Below are positions 1 through 10,412 of a DNA stretch of 64,000 nt, piece after piece. The stretch is from Casuarina equisetifolia (Eukaryota > Streptophyta > Magnoliopsida > Fagales > Casuarinaceae): assembly GCA_028551475.1 (NCBI GenBank), contig CM052361.1:15813274-15877273 (forward strand). The letters are read 5' to 3'. Positions within the stretch are counted from its first letter, which is position 1. The number at the start of each line of letters is the position of its first letter. A program made the translations under genes and the position numbers. Below the pieces are notes generated by a model, which was given only the letters and a program-made list of their open reading frames with translations, was not told the DNA's origin and ran no database searches.

Positions 1-1050
1 TATTGTTAGGTTTTCTAAATAAATAGAAAACATAGTCATGTTAAGACTTCAAAGTTCAACCAATATAGAGATTCAAAACCTAATTGTTTTGAATATCCAA
101 AATCCACTTATATTGGGATAAGAGATAGATCTAAATCCTAAACCCTATTTATTATAAAAGAAGAGACAAAAAAAAGAAGAGAAATTCAACACAATCCAAG
201 AAAGAAGTTAGGAATTCAAAGATTTTTTGAAGAGAAATAAGAGTGACACATTTCTTATTCTTTGATTTAAGATGTCTTGCTTAATTCCTATTATGATTCT
301 TAATTTTTATTATATTACATTTTAATTTTCTTTTGTTTGAGCTACGATGTAGCTTGATTATGATGATATAAATTTCATGGTTTTTTATGTTGTAAGAAAT
401 TTTACTTATGTGAGTTATATGTTATTATGTTTAATACTTTTAAGTGATTGGTCATAACTTGAATTATTTGATATGCATATTTAAGATTGAGGTGATAATA
501 TGCAGATGCTTCTTATAATATATAATTATAAATTAAATATATATAAACATATATCATATTATTTATGTGGCTTTTGGTGATAAAGTAGACAAAAGATTCA
601 TTGTAAACCAAGAATGTTTATAGAATTTAATACACTTTTTTTTATTTTAATTCATATAGAGATATAGTAAATTAATAAACTAAGTAGGTTTTCTATACCA
701 AAATATAAGATAATAAATAAATTAAGAAGTTTTTTCATCACATAGGTATTATTATTCTTGTAAGCATAAACTATTAAAATTCATATTTAGTAGTTATTGT
801 GAAATTTGATGCTCTAACATATTTTTCATATTAATCTTTCTTATTTGGATTTAATTTCATTTAGTGTTGAACTTTTGTTTTGAAAATCTTCAATTTAATT
901 TATTTTCAACTTTTTTTTGATTTCTTAGATAAACTTTAGGATTAGTTCAATTGTTAGTAGTTAATTAGTTTAGTAATTAACAATTTCTGTGGAATGATAC
1001 TTTCTCATCATTATATAACTTATTTGATATGTTCATTTGCATTTAAAATT
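1..1050 (+). mobile_element. Partial long LTR, 'TGATAAC' family (5' end cut by window edge)
   Basis: This AT-rich stretch matches, in the same order, the plus-strand solo LTR at 39.65-41.04 kb and the reverse complement of the nested LTRs at 17.8-20.3 kb. Shared blocks include the segment reading 'gatgtagcttgattatgatg' near 345-365, the 'ttatgtgagttatatgttat' block near 405-425 and the 'gtggcttttggtgataaa' block near 565-585. The TGATAAC start lies outside the window. The expected 3' end (CGAACA) is not recognisable, so the copy is truncated or decayed near 1050. It has no open reading frame of note. The family identity is inferred from internal repeats only. Confidence 0.75.
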
Positions 1051-2035
1051 TTATAAATATAGCTTGTTGATTAGGTCATAAACCCTGAATAGGTTGACTT
1101 GGTAGTTTTGAGCACAAAGTTCAGCCCACATTTTGGCCGCATCTCAAATGCAAATCAACCTATCATGGATGTGGTCAAAGATGGAGTTGAGAATCCATCC
1201 ACGGTAGACTACATTATAGTGCTCTCAAAGCTTTCAGGTTGGCAAACCAGGTACGAGTTTTTTTGTAGGATCTGTCAACGAAGATGAATTTATTCTTAAT
1301 TGAAAAAGCAATTATCACTGTTTTGCACTAGAAAACATAACTAAAGGTTCCCGTTAGCTTAATGACCACTAGTGCCATCTAGTTAGTGTCTTTGATTGGC
1401 AAGTATAGAGGATTGGTGAAATTTAAGGTTTAGACCCAATTTTTGGGTTCTAATGTTGACTAATGTGGAGGTGGAGTGGGCGGAAGGGTTCTCTAAGTTG
1501 TGTGAATGCCTTTGCTTCCACTATGATGAGGTTGTACGTAGGGAGAAACATCACTGAAATCCACCATCGTAGTGGTCACAACGGAGGTGCCCAAAACGAT
1601 GTCGTTGAAGGGTGAAGTAGGGGAATGGCATCATTGCAAGGTTGGACAACGATGTTGTTTCTAACTAAGCAAGGGACATGGCACCCTTTCAGTAGTTAGC
1701 AGTAACGGGGGTTGGACGATGTCATTGCACTTAGAGGAGAATTCATTAAGAGAGCACATCATCGTATTGGTCTTGTCCGATAGAAAGGGGTGAAGAGATC
1801 AATACGTGTTGTTTCTTCAAGGACCGCTGGACCAAAAAAGCAAAGCTGGTTGTACGCCTTCATGGTGTGCTATTAGGTTGTTGCAGGAGCTTTGGAGGGC
1901 CTTTTGTGGTCGTTTTTGATAAAAACAAACAAGCAGCACACTTCGATTTTTGGGTTATAAGCGGAAGCAAGTTTGGATGGAGAGAAAAAATGGGCTTATT
2001 AGTTTAGATCATAAAGCAACAGATCGAAAAACCTG
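1051..2035. other. Unassigned stretch with one short ORF
   Basis: No recognisable gene. A 62-codon plus-strand frame (1099-1287) has a somewhat richer composition than the LTR before it but matches no family I know. The DNA from 1440 to 2000 is more GC-rich than its surroundings and carries stops in all frames I read. It may be the decayed interior of the element whose primer-binding-site-like motif lies at 2043-2050, but no gag or pol motif can be read. Confidence 0.3.
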
Positions 2036-2042
2036 AGCTTGT

Positions 2043-2450
2043 TGATACCATATCAGAATGTGAGGAAAGAAAGAGAATCATTAGATAAAAAACTTGTTTT
2101 ATTGATGAACAACAAAACCCCTTTTGATGCAATAGGTACAAATGAGAGACATTGATCCCATGTTAAGAACACAAATGTACAAAAAACTTGTTTCTTATAT
2201 AGCAAAGGGAAGCTTGGCAATGTGAAGGAGCTTCACACGTCTCTATTTCATCCTCTATTTCGTGTACGGAGTGGTTTGCAGTGTGAAAGGACTTCATTCG
2301 ACTGCTATAGTGCTCTCTGTCGGGTGAGAAGAGAAAGGCTACTTCATGGTAGCCACATAGGACGTGGCTGCCACATATTCTCATATCTGAACTAATTGGA
2401 ATCAATTTCAAATTATTTTGAAATCTTTGCAATTGTAAGCATTCTAAAAA
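2043..2450 (-). mobile_element. Copia-type LTR relic with primer-binding-site motif (minus strand)
   Basis: Positions 2043-2050 read as the complement of TGGTATCA, the core of the initiator-Met tRNA primer-binding site used by most plant copia elements. In this orientation the 5' LTR should lie at higher coordinates. On the minus strand a TATATAAG box (complement of 2194-2201) sits inside that region, as expected for an LTR promoter. The outer LTR border is not visible and there is no second copy in the window, so the end given is approximate. Confidence 0.4.
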
Positions 2451-5060
2451 GGTAATATGGAGATCTGAATGAACCGAGTCATTAAAAATATCATTCGTTT
2501 CATTAAATCAGGGATTCAAGCACATTATTGATGCATTTGAAGCGTAAAATGAACTAGAGTTTATGAGGGTTTATAAACTCATGGAATTTTTACGAGATTA
2601 TAAGTGAAAGGTAGAGGAGAAGAAACGAGAGCTTTTGGATCATAGACATGGACGTGGAAGCAGAGGATAAAAGGACGGCCGCCATTGCCCGTAGCATATA
2701 AGAAGGTAAGGAAGAGAATCAGTTCAAAGGTCACGAAAAAGAATGAACCACAAATCTCAAATTCAGTATTAGAAGCTTCAGAAACACTATACTGTCATTT
2801 TGCTTTGGAGTGAAGAGTGATACATACAATAATAAACAGAAAGGCAACCCTCGTAATAACAAAGGTGCAGAACTGACGTTGGTCTTTGCTAACAAAGGAG
2901 AAAAAAGAGCATGTGCTTGCAATATAAAAGCAACCGTATCTGTGACTATAGAATCTAATTTATAAACTAATGAATGTATAATAAAGTGCGCCATTCAGTT
3001 GGGATCAGGTATTTCTTGGAACCTTTTAATCCTAGGTTCAATACTGAATGCGTGAGTGGTGTGAGTTAAAAAAAAAAAAAAATCTATGAGCAAAAATATC
3101 ACTTCTGGAAACACATTAAGTTACTCTGGAAACGGAAGGATGTCAATTTCCTGCCAATTTCATCAAAAGAAATGATATTTTGAACTTAGGACAATTCTTA
3201 GGAAACTATTATACATTCTTTGAACAATTGTTGTCTTTTGGTGAATTTTAATACCCAAAGTTTCAATGACAAGATAACGGATAACTTGCTCAAAGTCCAA
3301 AATGATGTGGCTAAATATCTGGAGACTTGTATTATAGATCCAAATTAACTTTTCTCTTCAGCTTCAAGTAGTTGAAGTTTAAAGCACCCTAGCTTGTTAC
3401 AGTTTCAATGATAATTTTTAAATTATAATTAGGGAGGATTTTTTTTTTTTGGGGGATGTTGCAAGGTGCAAGAGAAATAAATATATTAAAACATTATCTA
3501 AAAATTGCTTCTTTCTATAAGACTTTCTTCCTTAATACTTCTTGTTAATATATTAAGATATTAGAAGTAGAATACTTAAAGTCTAACCTAAAAGTTAAGT
3601 CAAGAGTAAGAAGAAACTTCTTTAATTTAAACAACTCCTTAAGTGCATGTCTTCACAATATAGGACAATTCATACTGTTAGCACGTCTCTTAACCATGAT
3701 GGATGAATACTAGCCATTAATGATGCTACACAATGGACTTATAGGGATGCCTAGGTATAAACTTAGGATGAATATTAGGAGAAACCTAGACTTTGATACC
3801 ATATTATGATATGAAGATATTTAAGATAAAAAGAATAAGGCCAAATTCAAATTATCATACGATTTCATATGTTATTTCTTTTGCTGGAAATGCTAACTTA
3901 GCTTGTTAAGACAATCCTCAACAAGTTCGCAACTTATTTCTTATGGAATCCAAGTGTATTGACTTAAACTAAAGGCAATAACAATAGATAAACTTGTATT
4001 CTATAAAAAAACAAACCATTACAAACAAAAAACCAATGAAGCTAATCAGTTTTGAACAATAAAGCTTAAAGAATCACCGTATCTCCGTGGCTATCTTATA
4101 CAACAATGAAGGAGACACACTTTGTAGAGCTTAAATGCTTGGCTCAAATCCATGTTCCCATTCAGTATTGTTTCATGCAACCGGATTGACAAAGGACAAA
4201 TAAGGGTCTAAATTGCTCTAAATGACAAAATCAGCTGTCCCTCACGCAATCTAGCTCCCTAACCTGGGAAAGAATGAAGGCATTCACCTTAGCTACCATG
4301 TGTCTGCCATATCAACCTCATATATTGAACAACCCTTCAAGTGGAGGGTTGGTTAAAATCATCAACCCTAAGCTTGCTAATTATATGATGTTGTCTCATT
4401 CTCAATGCCTTAGGTCAACACATCCATTATTTGTTCCAAGGTGCCTAGATGTGCTATCTTTGTCAAATCTTTCATTAATATTGTCACAAATAAAATGTTA
4501 ATTGACCTTGATGACTTCATGCCCCATGGAAGATAAAGTTTTCCACAATCTACATGGCAACCTTGTTATCACAATGAAGTGTGACAAGAAGTGATACAAT
4601 GTCTATATTATAATCCCTGAAGCCATGTAATCTCACATGCTATTACCTATCAACACCTAATAGCCTCAACACAACCTTGGTTAGTAGATCATCAGGTGAT
4701 CCTTCATCAAACTGAAGATTAGTCAAATTCAAGTTTGTTTCCATAGAACCCTAACTTTCTTTGTTCTTGCAAGCTCATTTTCACCATTAACTCTAGATTT
4801 TACTTACATTAATTCAAATGGATGCTAAGAAAAGATTTGAGCTCTTCTAGATCCTTAATATGGAAGATTAAATATAGGTGCTCCTTATTCTTGTTCATGC
4901 CATCCATGTCATTACTTGTAAGTAAGATGTAACCAATCTCCCCCCAATTTCCTTAGTAAACAAGGATTAGTCATGCATAGACTACTTATACTCAACTATT
5001 ATTAACATCATCATAAATTTATCAAACCATGCAAAGATTTCAAGAGTTTACATATCTTGA
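2451..5060. other. Intergenic, probable decayed LTR-element DNA
   Basis: No gene can be supported. The short frames here (for example 2731-2994 minus and 4274-4501 plus) resemble no family and have no coding bias. A second primer-binding-site-like motif (complement of TGGTATCAAAG) lies at 3791-3801, followed by AT-rich DNA compatible with a minus-strand copia LTR. An A-run is at about 3067-3081. Confidence 0.35.
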
Positions 5061-5064
5061 AACC

Positions 5065-5106
5065 CCCCCCCTCCCCTCCCCACCCCCACCCCCACCCCCA
5101 CCCCCC
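5065..5106. repeat. C-rich low-complexity tract
   Basis: A C-rich run with interspersed T and A (including several CCCCCA units), followed by an A/G-rich run. Similar C-runs occur near 6963-6982 and 60209-60223. In plant copia elements such C-runs are common near the LTR/internal border, so this may be element debris. Confidence 0.7.
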
Positions 5107-5415
5107 AAAGAAAAGAAAAAAGAAAAAAGCAAACCCTTTCATTTGGGGCCATAAGTAAAGGCCTTATATATACCTCTTCATACAAGGCATTGTGGATATC
5201 CATCTTATAATTGGTCTAACTCTGCCATACAACCAGTGATAAAACACATCTATGTTGGATATATTTTGATATTGACAATAATAGAAAAACTATTTTCATG
5301 GATAAAATAATATGTATGTATATTATTTTATCCATATCTTGTGCCAATAAAAATGGGAAACATATGTCAATCAAAATAATCAAAATAATGATTATTTGTA
5401 GACAAAAACTCCCAT

Positions 5416-5443
5416 AAACCAAAATGTTTAAACATTTTGGTTT
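5416..5443. repeat. Perfect 28-bp palindrome
   Basis: The 14 bases 5416-5429 are followed immediately by their exact reverse complement at 5430-5443, with no spacer. The flanking bases (5415 T, 5444 G) do not pair. It lies in AT-rich non-coding DNA and its role is unknown. Confidence 0.85.
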
Positions 5444-6580
5444 GACCTTTATGTGCTCGAAGGTTTCATGTTCAAATGACTTGCTTAGAAATAAAATGGT
5501 TCAACTAAGCCTAAAATTTGAATGAAAAATTTGTTTAGAAATTATTGACTAGATGCATTAAATTGTATAAAATCAATTGTGTATTAAAGGAGTCATTCCT
5601 ATTCTAGAATACAAGAGAAAGCAAAATCAAAACAAAAATGGAAATAAAATTATGTACACTCAAGAAAAGGTAAGGCAAAAACATATGTTGACATTTTAGC
5701 TTACCCTTTCACCCTTTTCCTTCTTTATTCTGAAACATGTAGATGTTATTCTAGAAGCAAAAATCTGACTAAAATGGAAGCTCTTTGAGAGAAAATCAAG
5801 GAGCTTTGATTACAGAATGGTATGATTCTTGTTTCACCCAAAATGGTTTTGATTAGAGAGTTTATATATTGATAACTAGGGTTTTGGTTTGAGTACACAC
5901 AATTTTGAGAAAAACCTTCAATATACTCTTGTAAAAATACTCTATGGAGTAGTTCTCATCCTTTAACCATATGAGCAATGTGGTAATCTCTTTCTAGTTT
6001 AAGGATTTTTTTTAATCTGTTTTGCTTATAATCTAGCAAGCTAATCTTCATTACATTTTTACAAAGTAGTTTAAGATAATCTATTGATTACACTATTGGT
6101 TTGCTTTCAAAAATACTCTAACCATGTGTCCTCTATTAAGCATGTTGTCATTGTGAATTATATTTCACTTGATTTGTGTTGTTTACTTAAAGAGTGAAGA
6201 ATGGTGACTATTGTTTGATTGTTCTCATATCTTATTTGTCACGTATTCTGATAAGGGTTGTTTTTGACAATAATATTGTTGTAAAGCAAGTGAGTTTAAA
6301 CAATTAGGTTATTTAAAGAATATATGTTCCAACAACACTATGATATCATCTAATTATTCTTGATTAGTTTGTTTTTAACATATTAAATTGAGTGTCATTC
6401 TTGAAGAAATCACTATCTTTATGATCTTACTGCTATGAGCAAAAGTGATTGTTTGACTACCTTTTGAAAAACTAAATTGAGACAAAATAGTAAAGACATT
6501 TTGATTTGAGTCATGACTACTTTGTACGTAAGAAAGAAATATTTTGTTGCATAAACTTTGATATCATATGGCCTATGTTT
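5444..6580. other. Intergenic AT-rich stretch
   Basis: I see no gene, no LTR pair and no RNA gene here. Stops are frequent in all frames. Confidence 0.5.
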
Positions 6581-6679
6581 TTGATTTGTAACAGAAAGTT
6601 GTAAGTTATGTTCTTGATTTGTAATAGTAAGTTGTAAGGTGTGTTTTTGCTTTGTAATAGCAAGTTGTAAGTTATGGTT
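6581..6679 (+). repeat. 33-bp minisatellite, three units
   Basis: Three tandem units start at 6581, 6614 and 6647, an exact 33-base period. Each begins with a form of 'ttgatttgtaa' and contains 'aagttgtaag', with a few substitutions between units. It probably lies inside an LTR, as the DNA that follows resembles a copia LTR end. Confidence 0.8.
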
Positions 6680-7000
6680 GTTTGTAGTTTGAGGCCATGT
6701 GTGGTCTTAGGTTGTTGTGTTGTATTGGAAAGCCATGTTTGGCTTGTTGCTTGTAAAATGGATTGTAGATCTTTGTGTTTGATGAATAAAAGATCAAGGT
6801 GTACTAAATTGTAGGAGTATAACTCTCATAAAGTAGTAAAAAGACTCTTACTATTGTTAAGAGAGGGTGGAAATAGGTCCAAAAGGAGGCCGAACCATCT
6901 AAACATTTTCTTGCTCATTATTTTTATAAATTTTTCTAACAAAAGAAAAATAACCCAATCCAACCCCCCCCCCCCCCCCCACCCCTCTTCTTTCCCCTAG
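6680..7000 (+). mobile_element. Copia-like LTR 3' region with C-run
   Basis: The sequence around 6860-6910 (agagggtgg...aggtccaaa...ccgaacca) resembles the conserved 'GTGGACGTAGG...CCGAACCAC' block seen in many plant copia LTRs, followed by a C-run at about 6963-6982 typical of the LTR/internal border. The match is by eye to a general pattern. No partner LTR was found in the window. Confidence 0.3.
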
Positions 7001-7047
7001 CCTGAAAACATCATATATTCTATATCCCTTTTATCCATATGAGTATC

Positions 7048-8170
7048 CTATAGACATAATGGAAATTGTTCAAGAAACAAATTTTCCTTTATGTCCCATA
7101 ATGATGGCATAATAAAGATATTCAAAAAATTTAAAGTAGAAAATGTCAAAAGGCTTACCAAATTGCCCTTCATAAGGTATATAGGATGTAGCATGGTAGA
7201 CAATGTCCTATTATTAAGATAGTTTGTAATGAATACATAATGGCACCAACACTTGGTGAGCATATTGCTTTAAAAATTTAATGTTCATTTTACATCCAAG
7301 ATGTGCTAACATTTCCTCTTGACTACATTATTTTGCTATAGTGTATGCATATGAGTTCTTATGCATAATATCTCATGATGATAAAGATGTCCCCTTGGCT
7401 TAGTAGCAAGCTAAGGAGCCCCTAGCCTATGAGTCCATTAGGTCAAGGGTTTAACACCCCTCTCTCCCATGTGTGTGCATTTATTAAAAGAAAATATCTT
7501 GTGATGATAAAATTTTACCACACTCAATATTAGAAAACTCAAGGAAGTTATTAGTTCTAATGTGCTTTACATTTATTATTAAAAACCTCAAGCATTTTAT
7601 TACCAAAGTGCCTCTCATAGGGTATATAACTTGTAGCATGGTAGACGATGTCCTATTAATAAACTAGTTTGTAGTAAATACACAATGGCACCAACACTTA
7701 GCAAGCATATTGTTTTAAAAAATCAATGCTCATTTTACATCCAAGATGTGTTAATATTTCCTCTTAAGCACATCATTTTGCTATAGTGTATGCATGATAT
7801 CTTTTGATGATAAATTTTATCACACTCACTATTAAAGAACTCTAGTTGTTATTGGTTCTAATGTGCTTGACCTGTACTCTAAATTGGTTCCTCACCATAT
7901 TCATTAATCTTTCTAGTAGTGAAGTGGCCTTGTTTTTAGCTTAACTTCCAAAAGGAATGTTAATATTCCTTGTGAAAAGCCATCTATTATGGTCAAGAAA
8001 TTTCTTGTTCCACGGTGGAGGAGATCCTTTATGGTCCTTGAATGTCAATGTGAACCAAAGTATCCTATATGGTCAAGGAAAAACTTGTTCCATCATTATG
8101 CAAAGGAAATGGACTCTTATTTTGCTTCGCAATTGATTGCAATTGGAGAAATCATGCAATGTAAATCATG
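7048..8170 (-). pseudogene. Degraded Ty1/copia integrase fragment, internally duplicated
   Basis: Integrase catalyses insertion of retrotransposon cDNA. On the minus strand the order is: a 'NFLTIIDGFS' segment (about 7925-8010), equivalent to the TxxDDxS region of copia integrases; then 'HILDVK' followed by 'YLNNRT' segments, equivalent to the RHLLEVAR and YLINRTP motifs. The last two occur twice, once at about 7600-7790 and again at about 7120-7330, showing a tandem duplication with a period near 490 bases in this allele. Many stops and frame changes make it non-functional. A SINE (7386-7492) interrupts the flank of one copy. The copia assignment rests on motif order and is reasonably secure. 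Confidence 0.6.
7386..7492 (+). mobile_element. tRNA-derived SINE with 19-bp target-site duplication
   Basis: A 107-bp insertion. It has a tRNA-like A-box region ('ttggcttagtagcaag', about 7394-7409) and a B-box-like region ('gggtttaacacc', about 7447-7458), the internal RNA polymerase III promoter layout of plant SINEs. It is flanked by near-identical 19-mers at 7367-7385 and 7493-7511 differing at two positions, a typical SINE target-site duplication. The paralogous copy near 7795-7830 has the same flanking sequence with no insertion, which confirms the borders. Orientation follows the A-to-B box order. The family name is not known to me. Confidence 0.75.
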
Positions 8171-10079
8171 AAGCCGATTGAAACATATACAACCATTCAT
8201 AAATTTAAATAAATTTAATATTAGACATATGTCCAAGTTTGCAATGTTTGGAAAAATTTAACTTCAATGAATACAAAACAACCATTCCACGTAGCTTTGA
8301 TCTGATTTGAACTTAAACATTAAATACCTTTCACACACACAAAAACATATATATATGAACATCCTATTACAAATGTGCATCAATTATTGTGATAATTTTT
8401 TGGTTACATATTTTGACAAAACCATGTTGTCACAATAAGTCTGCAATAGCACACACTTAAAAAAGCTATTTGTTGTACTTTCCTGAAAATTTATGTAATA
8501 TAATCTATAGTGGCACGTGCAATATAGTTTGTCTAATGATGACGCTTTTCTTGATTCTGAAAAGCCTTGTCCCAAGACAAAGTTCAAATTTTGTTACTAA
8601 TCACGTTTCTAGGAAATAGCAGCGGGCTTAAAAGGTAACCCTCACACCAGGTATGGACACATTAGTGAGAAATTTGAATTCATCTGGTGAGGTCTTTGCA
8701 CCTAGCATCTACAAAAAATGAAGCATTTGTTTATGCATAGCTAGCTGGCATAGTAAATATGGACCAAATACCTTGATATTCTACGGGTACAACTTCCTAT
8801 CCTCCGTTATCACTCGGTAGTTTAGGGAAAGAGAGAAAGGAGAGCCGTCGTTGGCAACCATGAGAAATAAAACAAAATGGCTTAAATGAAACTTAATACC
8901 CTTTTTACCCTTGTGTCTTTCCTTTTCTTGGTAAACCTCACACACGCAACCTACTACAAATGTTTAATGTTTTAAATTCACATCGTGCATTTGAAAGATA
9001 GATATATGACAAGCAATATTCAATCAAATTTCACAAATCAAAATATTGAATGTTAGCACATAAGTTTCTTTTCATTTTGAATTCTTTCCAAATAGCATTT
9101 TTATGACCAAATACTTGATGGAGAATTTCAAAGAAATATTTTCTTAAGAAGCATTTTGTTGTAAAAACACTTTTGGTATGTGGGAATTGTGTGTGTCAAA
9201 AAATAATCATCTTTTTATTATTTGTTCGACAATCCATAATTTTTGTTTGATTCAACATATGTGTGAGTGTGTATATATATATAGTTTTTCAATTATTGCC
9301 AATATCAAATTATATTCAACACTTTCACCCTCTTTGATGGGGACAAAACTTCTATATGAAAAGCTGTTTTGCATCCAACACATCCATCACACAAAACTTC
9401 CGTTTCAAAAAATATTTGATTCAGTAGCCGATGCACATTTGAGTTGTCCTGAGCCATATTTGAAATAAATAATTTTTTTTGGCGGGTCATAAGAACAATT
9501 ATTTCTCCCACTTTTTGTCAAAATCGAAAAGTATAGCGTAGAAAAGTGTTGACTGGTGGGTTGCGAACTCTCCCTTAGAATAGACCAACATTCAATGCAG
9601 CATTCAATTAAGTTGAAATATTCATCTGAATGCAAGTAACCAATATGCAATGTCATAAGCAATCAACGTCGCAGTCAATATGGCAATCACGAAACACATA
9701 TGAGTCAGGGCACCTTCAAATCATGGAGCAGGAAGTAAATAGAGAGAGAAATTTCCCGCTTTGAGAATCCACAAGAAATGATGCTAACAGCTCCTCATTA
9801 AGGAAGGAATTTATGCTTGAGAAGGAAGCTGGTGTGTAGTCAAGGAAATTCACAGCGGGATAAAACCCTGCTAGAAAAGAGATGTATCCGGAAAAGGAAA
9901 CTGATGCTCGCTTGTTAAAGATGAATTAGTAAATCAAAGATGCATAATAACCGTCCCCTTACAAAAGGCAAAGAAGATTTTCTCAGCATACCTGACTTCC
10001 ACGTGGAAAACTGTTTGGAAGTATCTCAATATCACACTTTAGAGAGGCATAAAATTTAGAAAGAAAATAAGACTGAAAC
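8171..10079. other. Intergenic, no gene recognised
   Basis: The frames here (8384-8587 minus, 9178-9468 plus, 9405-9662 minus) overlap one another on opposite strands and resemble nothing. The stretch 9660-10079 lies just downstream of a minus-strand copia RNase H and could be its 3' non-coding end and LTR, but no TG...CA borders or partner LTR can be seen. Confidence 0.4.
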
Positions 10080-10412
10080 TTAAGCTGTCAAGTTCAAATT
10101 TGCAGCAGAGGACATTCTAAGATCACATCTTAGTCGATTGAAATGATTCTTATCCAGGGGTTTTGTCAGTATATCAGCTATGTGACGTCCCATATAGACA
10201 AATTCTACTTGAATATCCTTTTCAGCAACATGATCCCTTATAAAATGATGTTTGATTTCTGTATGTTTTGTCCAATGCTGAATGGAATTTCTTGTTAAAT
10301 TGATTGCACTTGTATTATCACATTTTATAGGAATTTGATCTACTCTAACTCCTAAATTAGCTAGTTGTTGCCTCATCCATAAGACTAAACCCGCACCCTC
10401 TTTCCACACATT
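10080..10412 (-). pseudogene. Ty1/copia RNase H C-terminal fragment
   Basis: RNase H removes RNA from the RNA/DNA hybrid during copia reverse transcription and forms the C-terminus of the copia polyprotein. This open minus-strand frame of about 109 residues contains the signature order 'KCDNTSAINL', 'TKHTEIKHHFIRDHV' and 'HIADILTKPL', followed by a natural-looking end. The upstream part of the domain and all of RT, integrase and gag are missing: the frame breaks near 10410, where a different copia fragment begins on the opposite strand. It reads with no internal stop, suggesting a younger age than its neighbour. Confidence 0.85.

Noticed and set aside
3000-3081. SINE with poly(A) tail near 3067-3081
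   Set aside because: A weak B-box-like 'ggttcaatac' precedes an A-run, but no A-box and no target-site duplication could be found.
5065-5106. Telomere-like or G-quadruplex-forming repeat
   Set aside because: The tract is C-rich and irregular and lacks the plant telomere unit (TTTAGGG/CCCTAAA).
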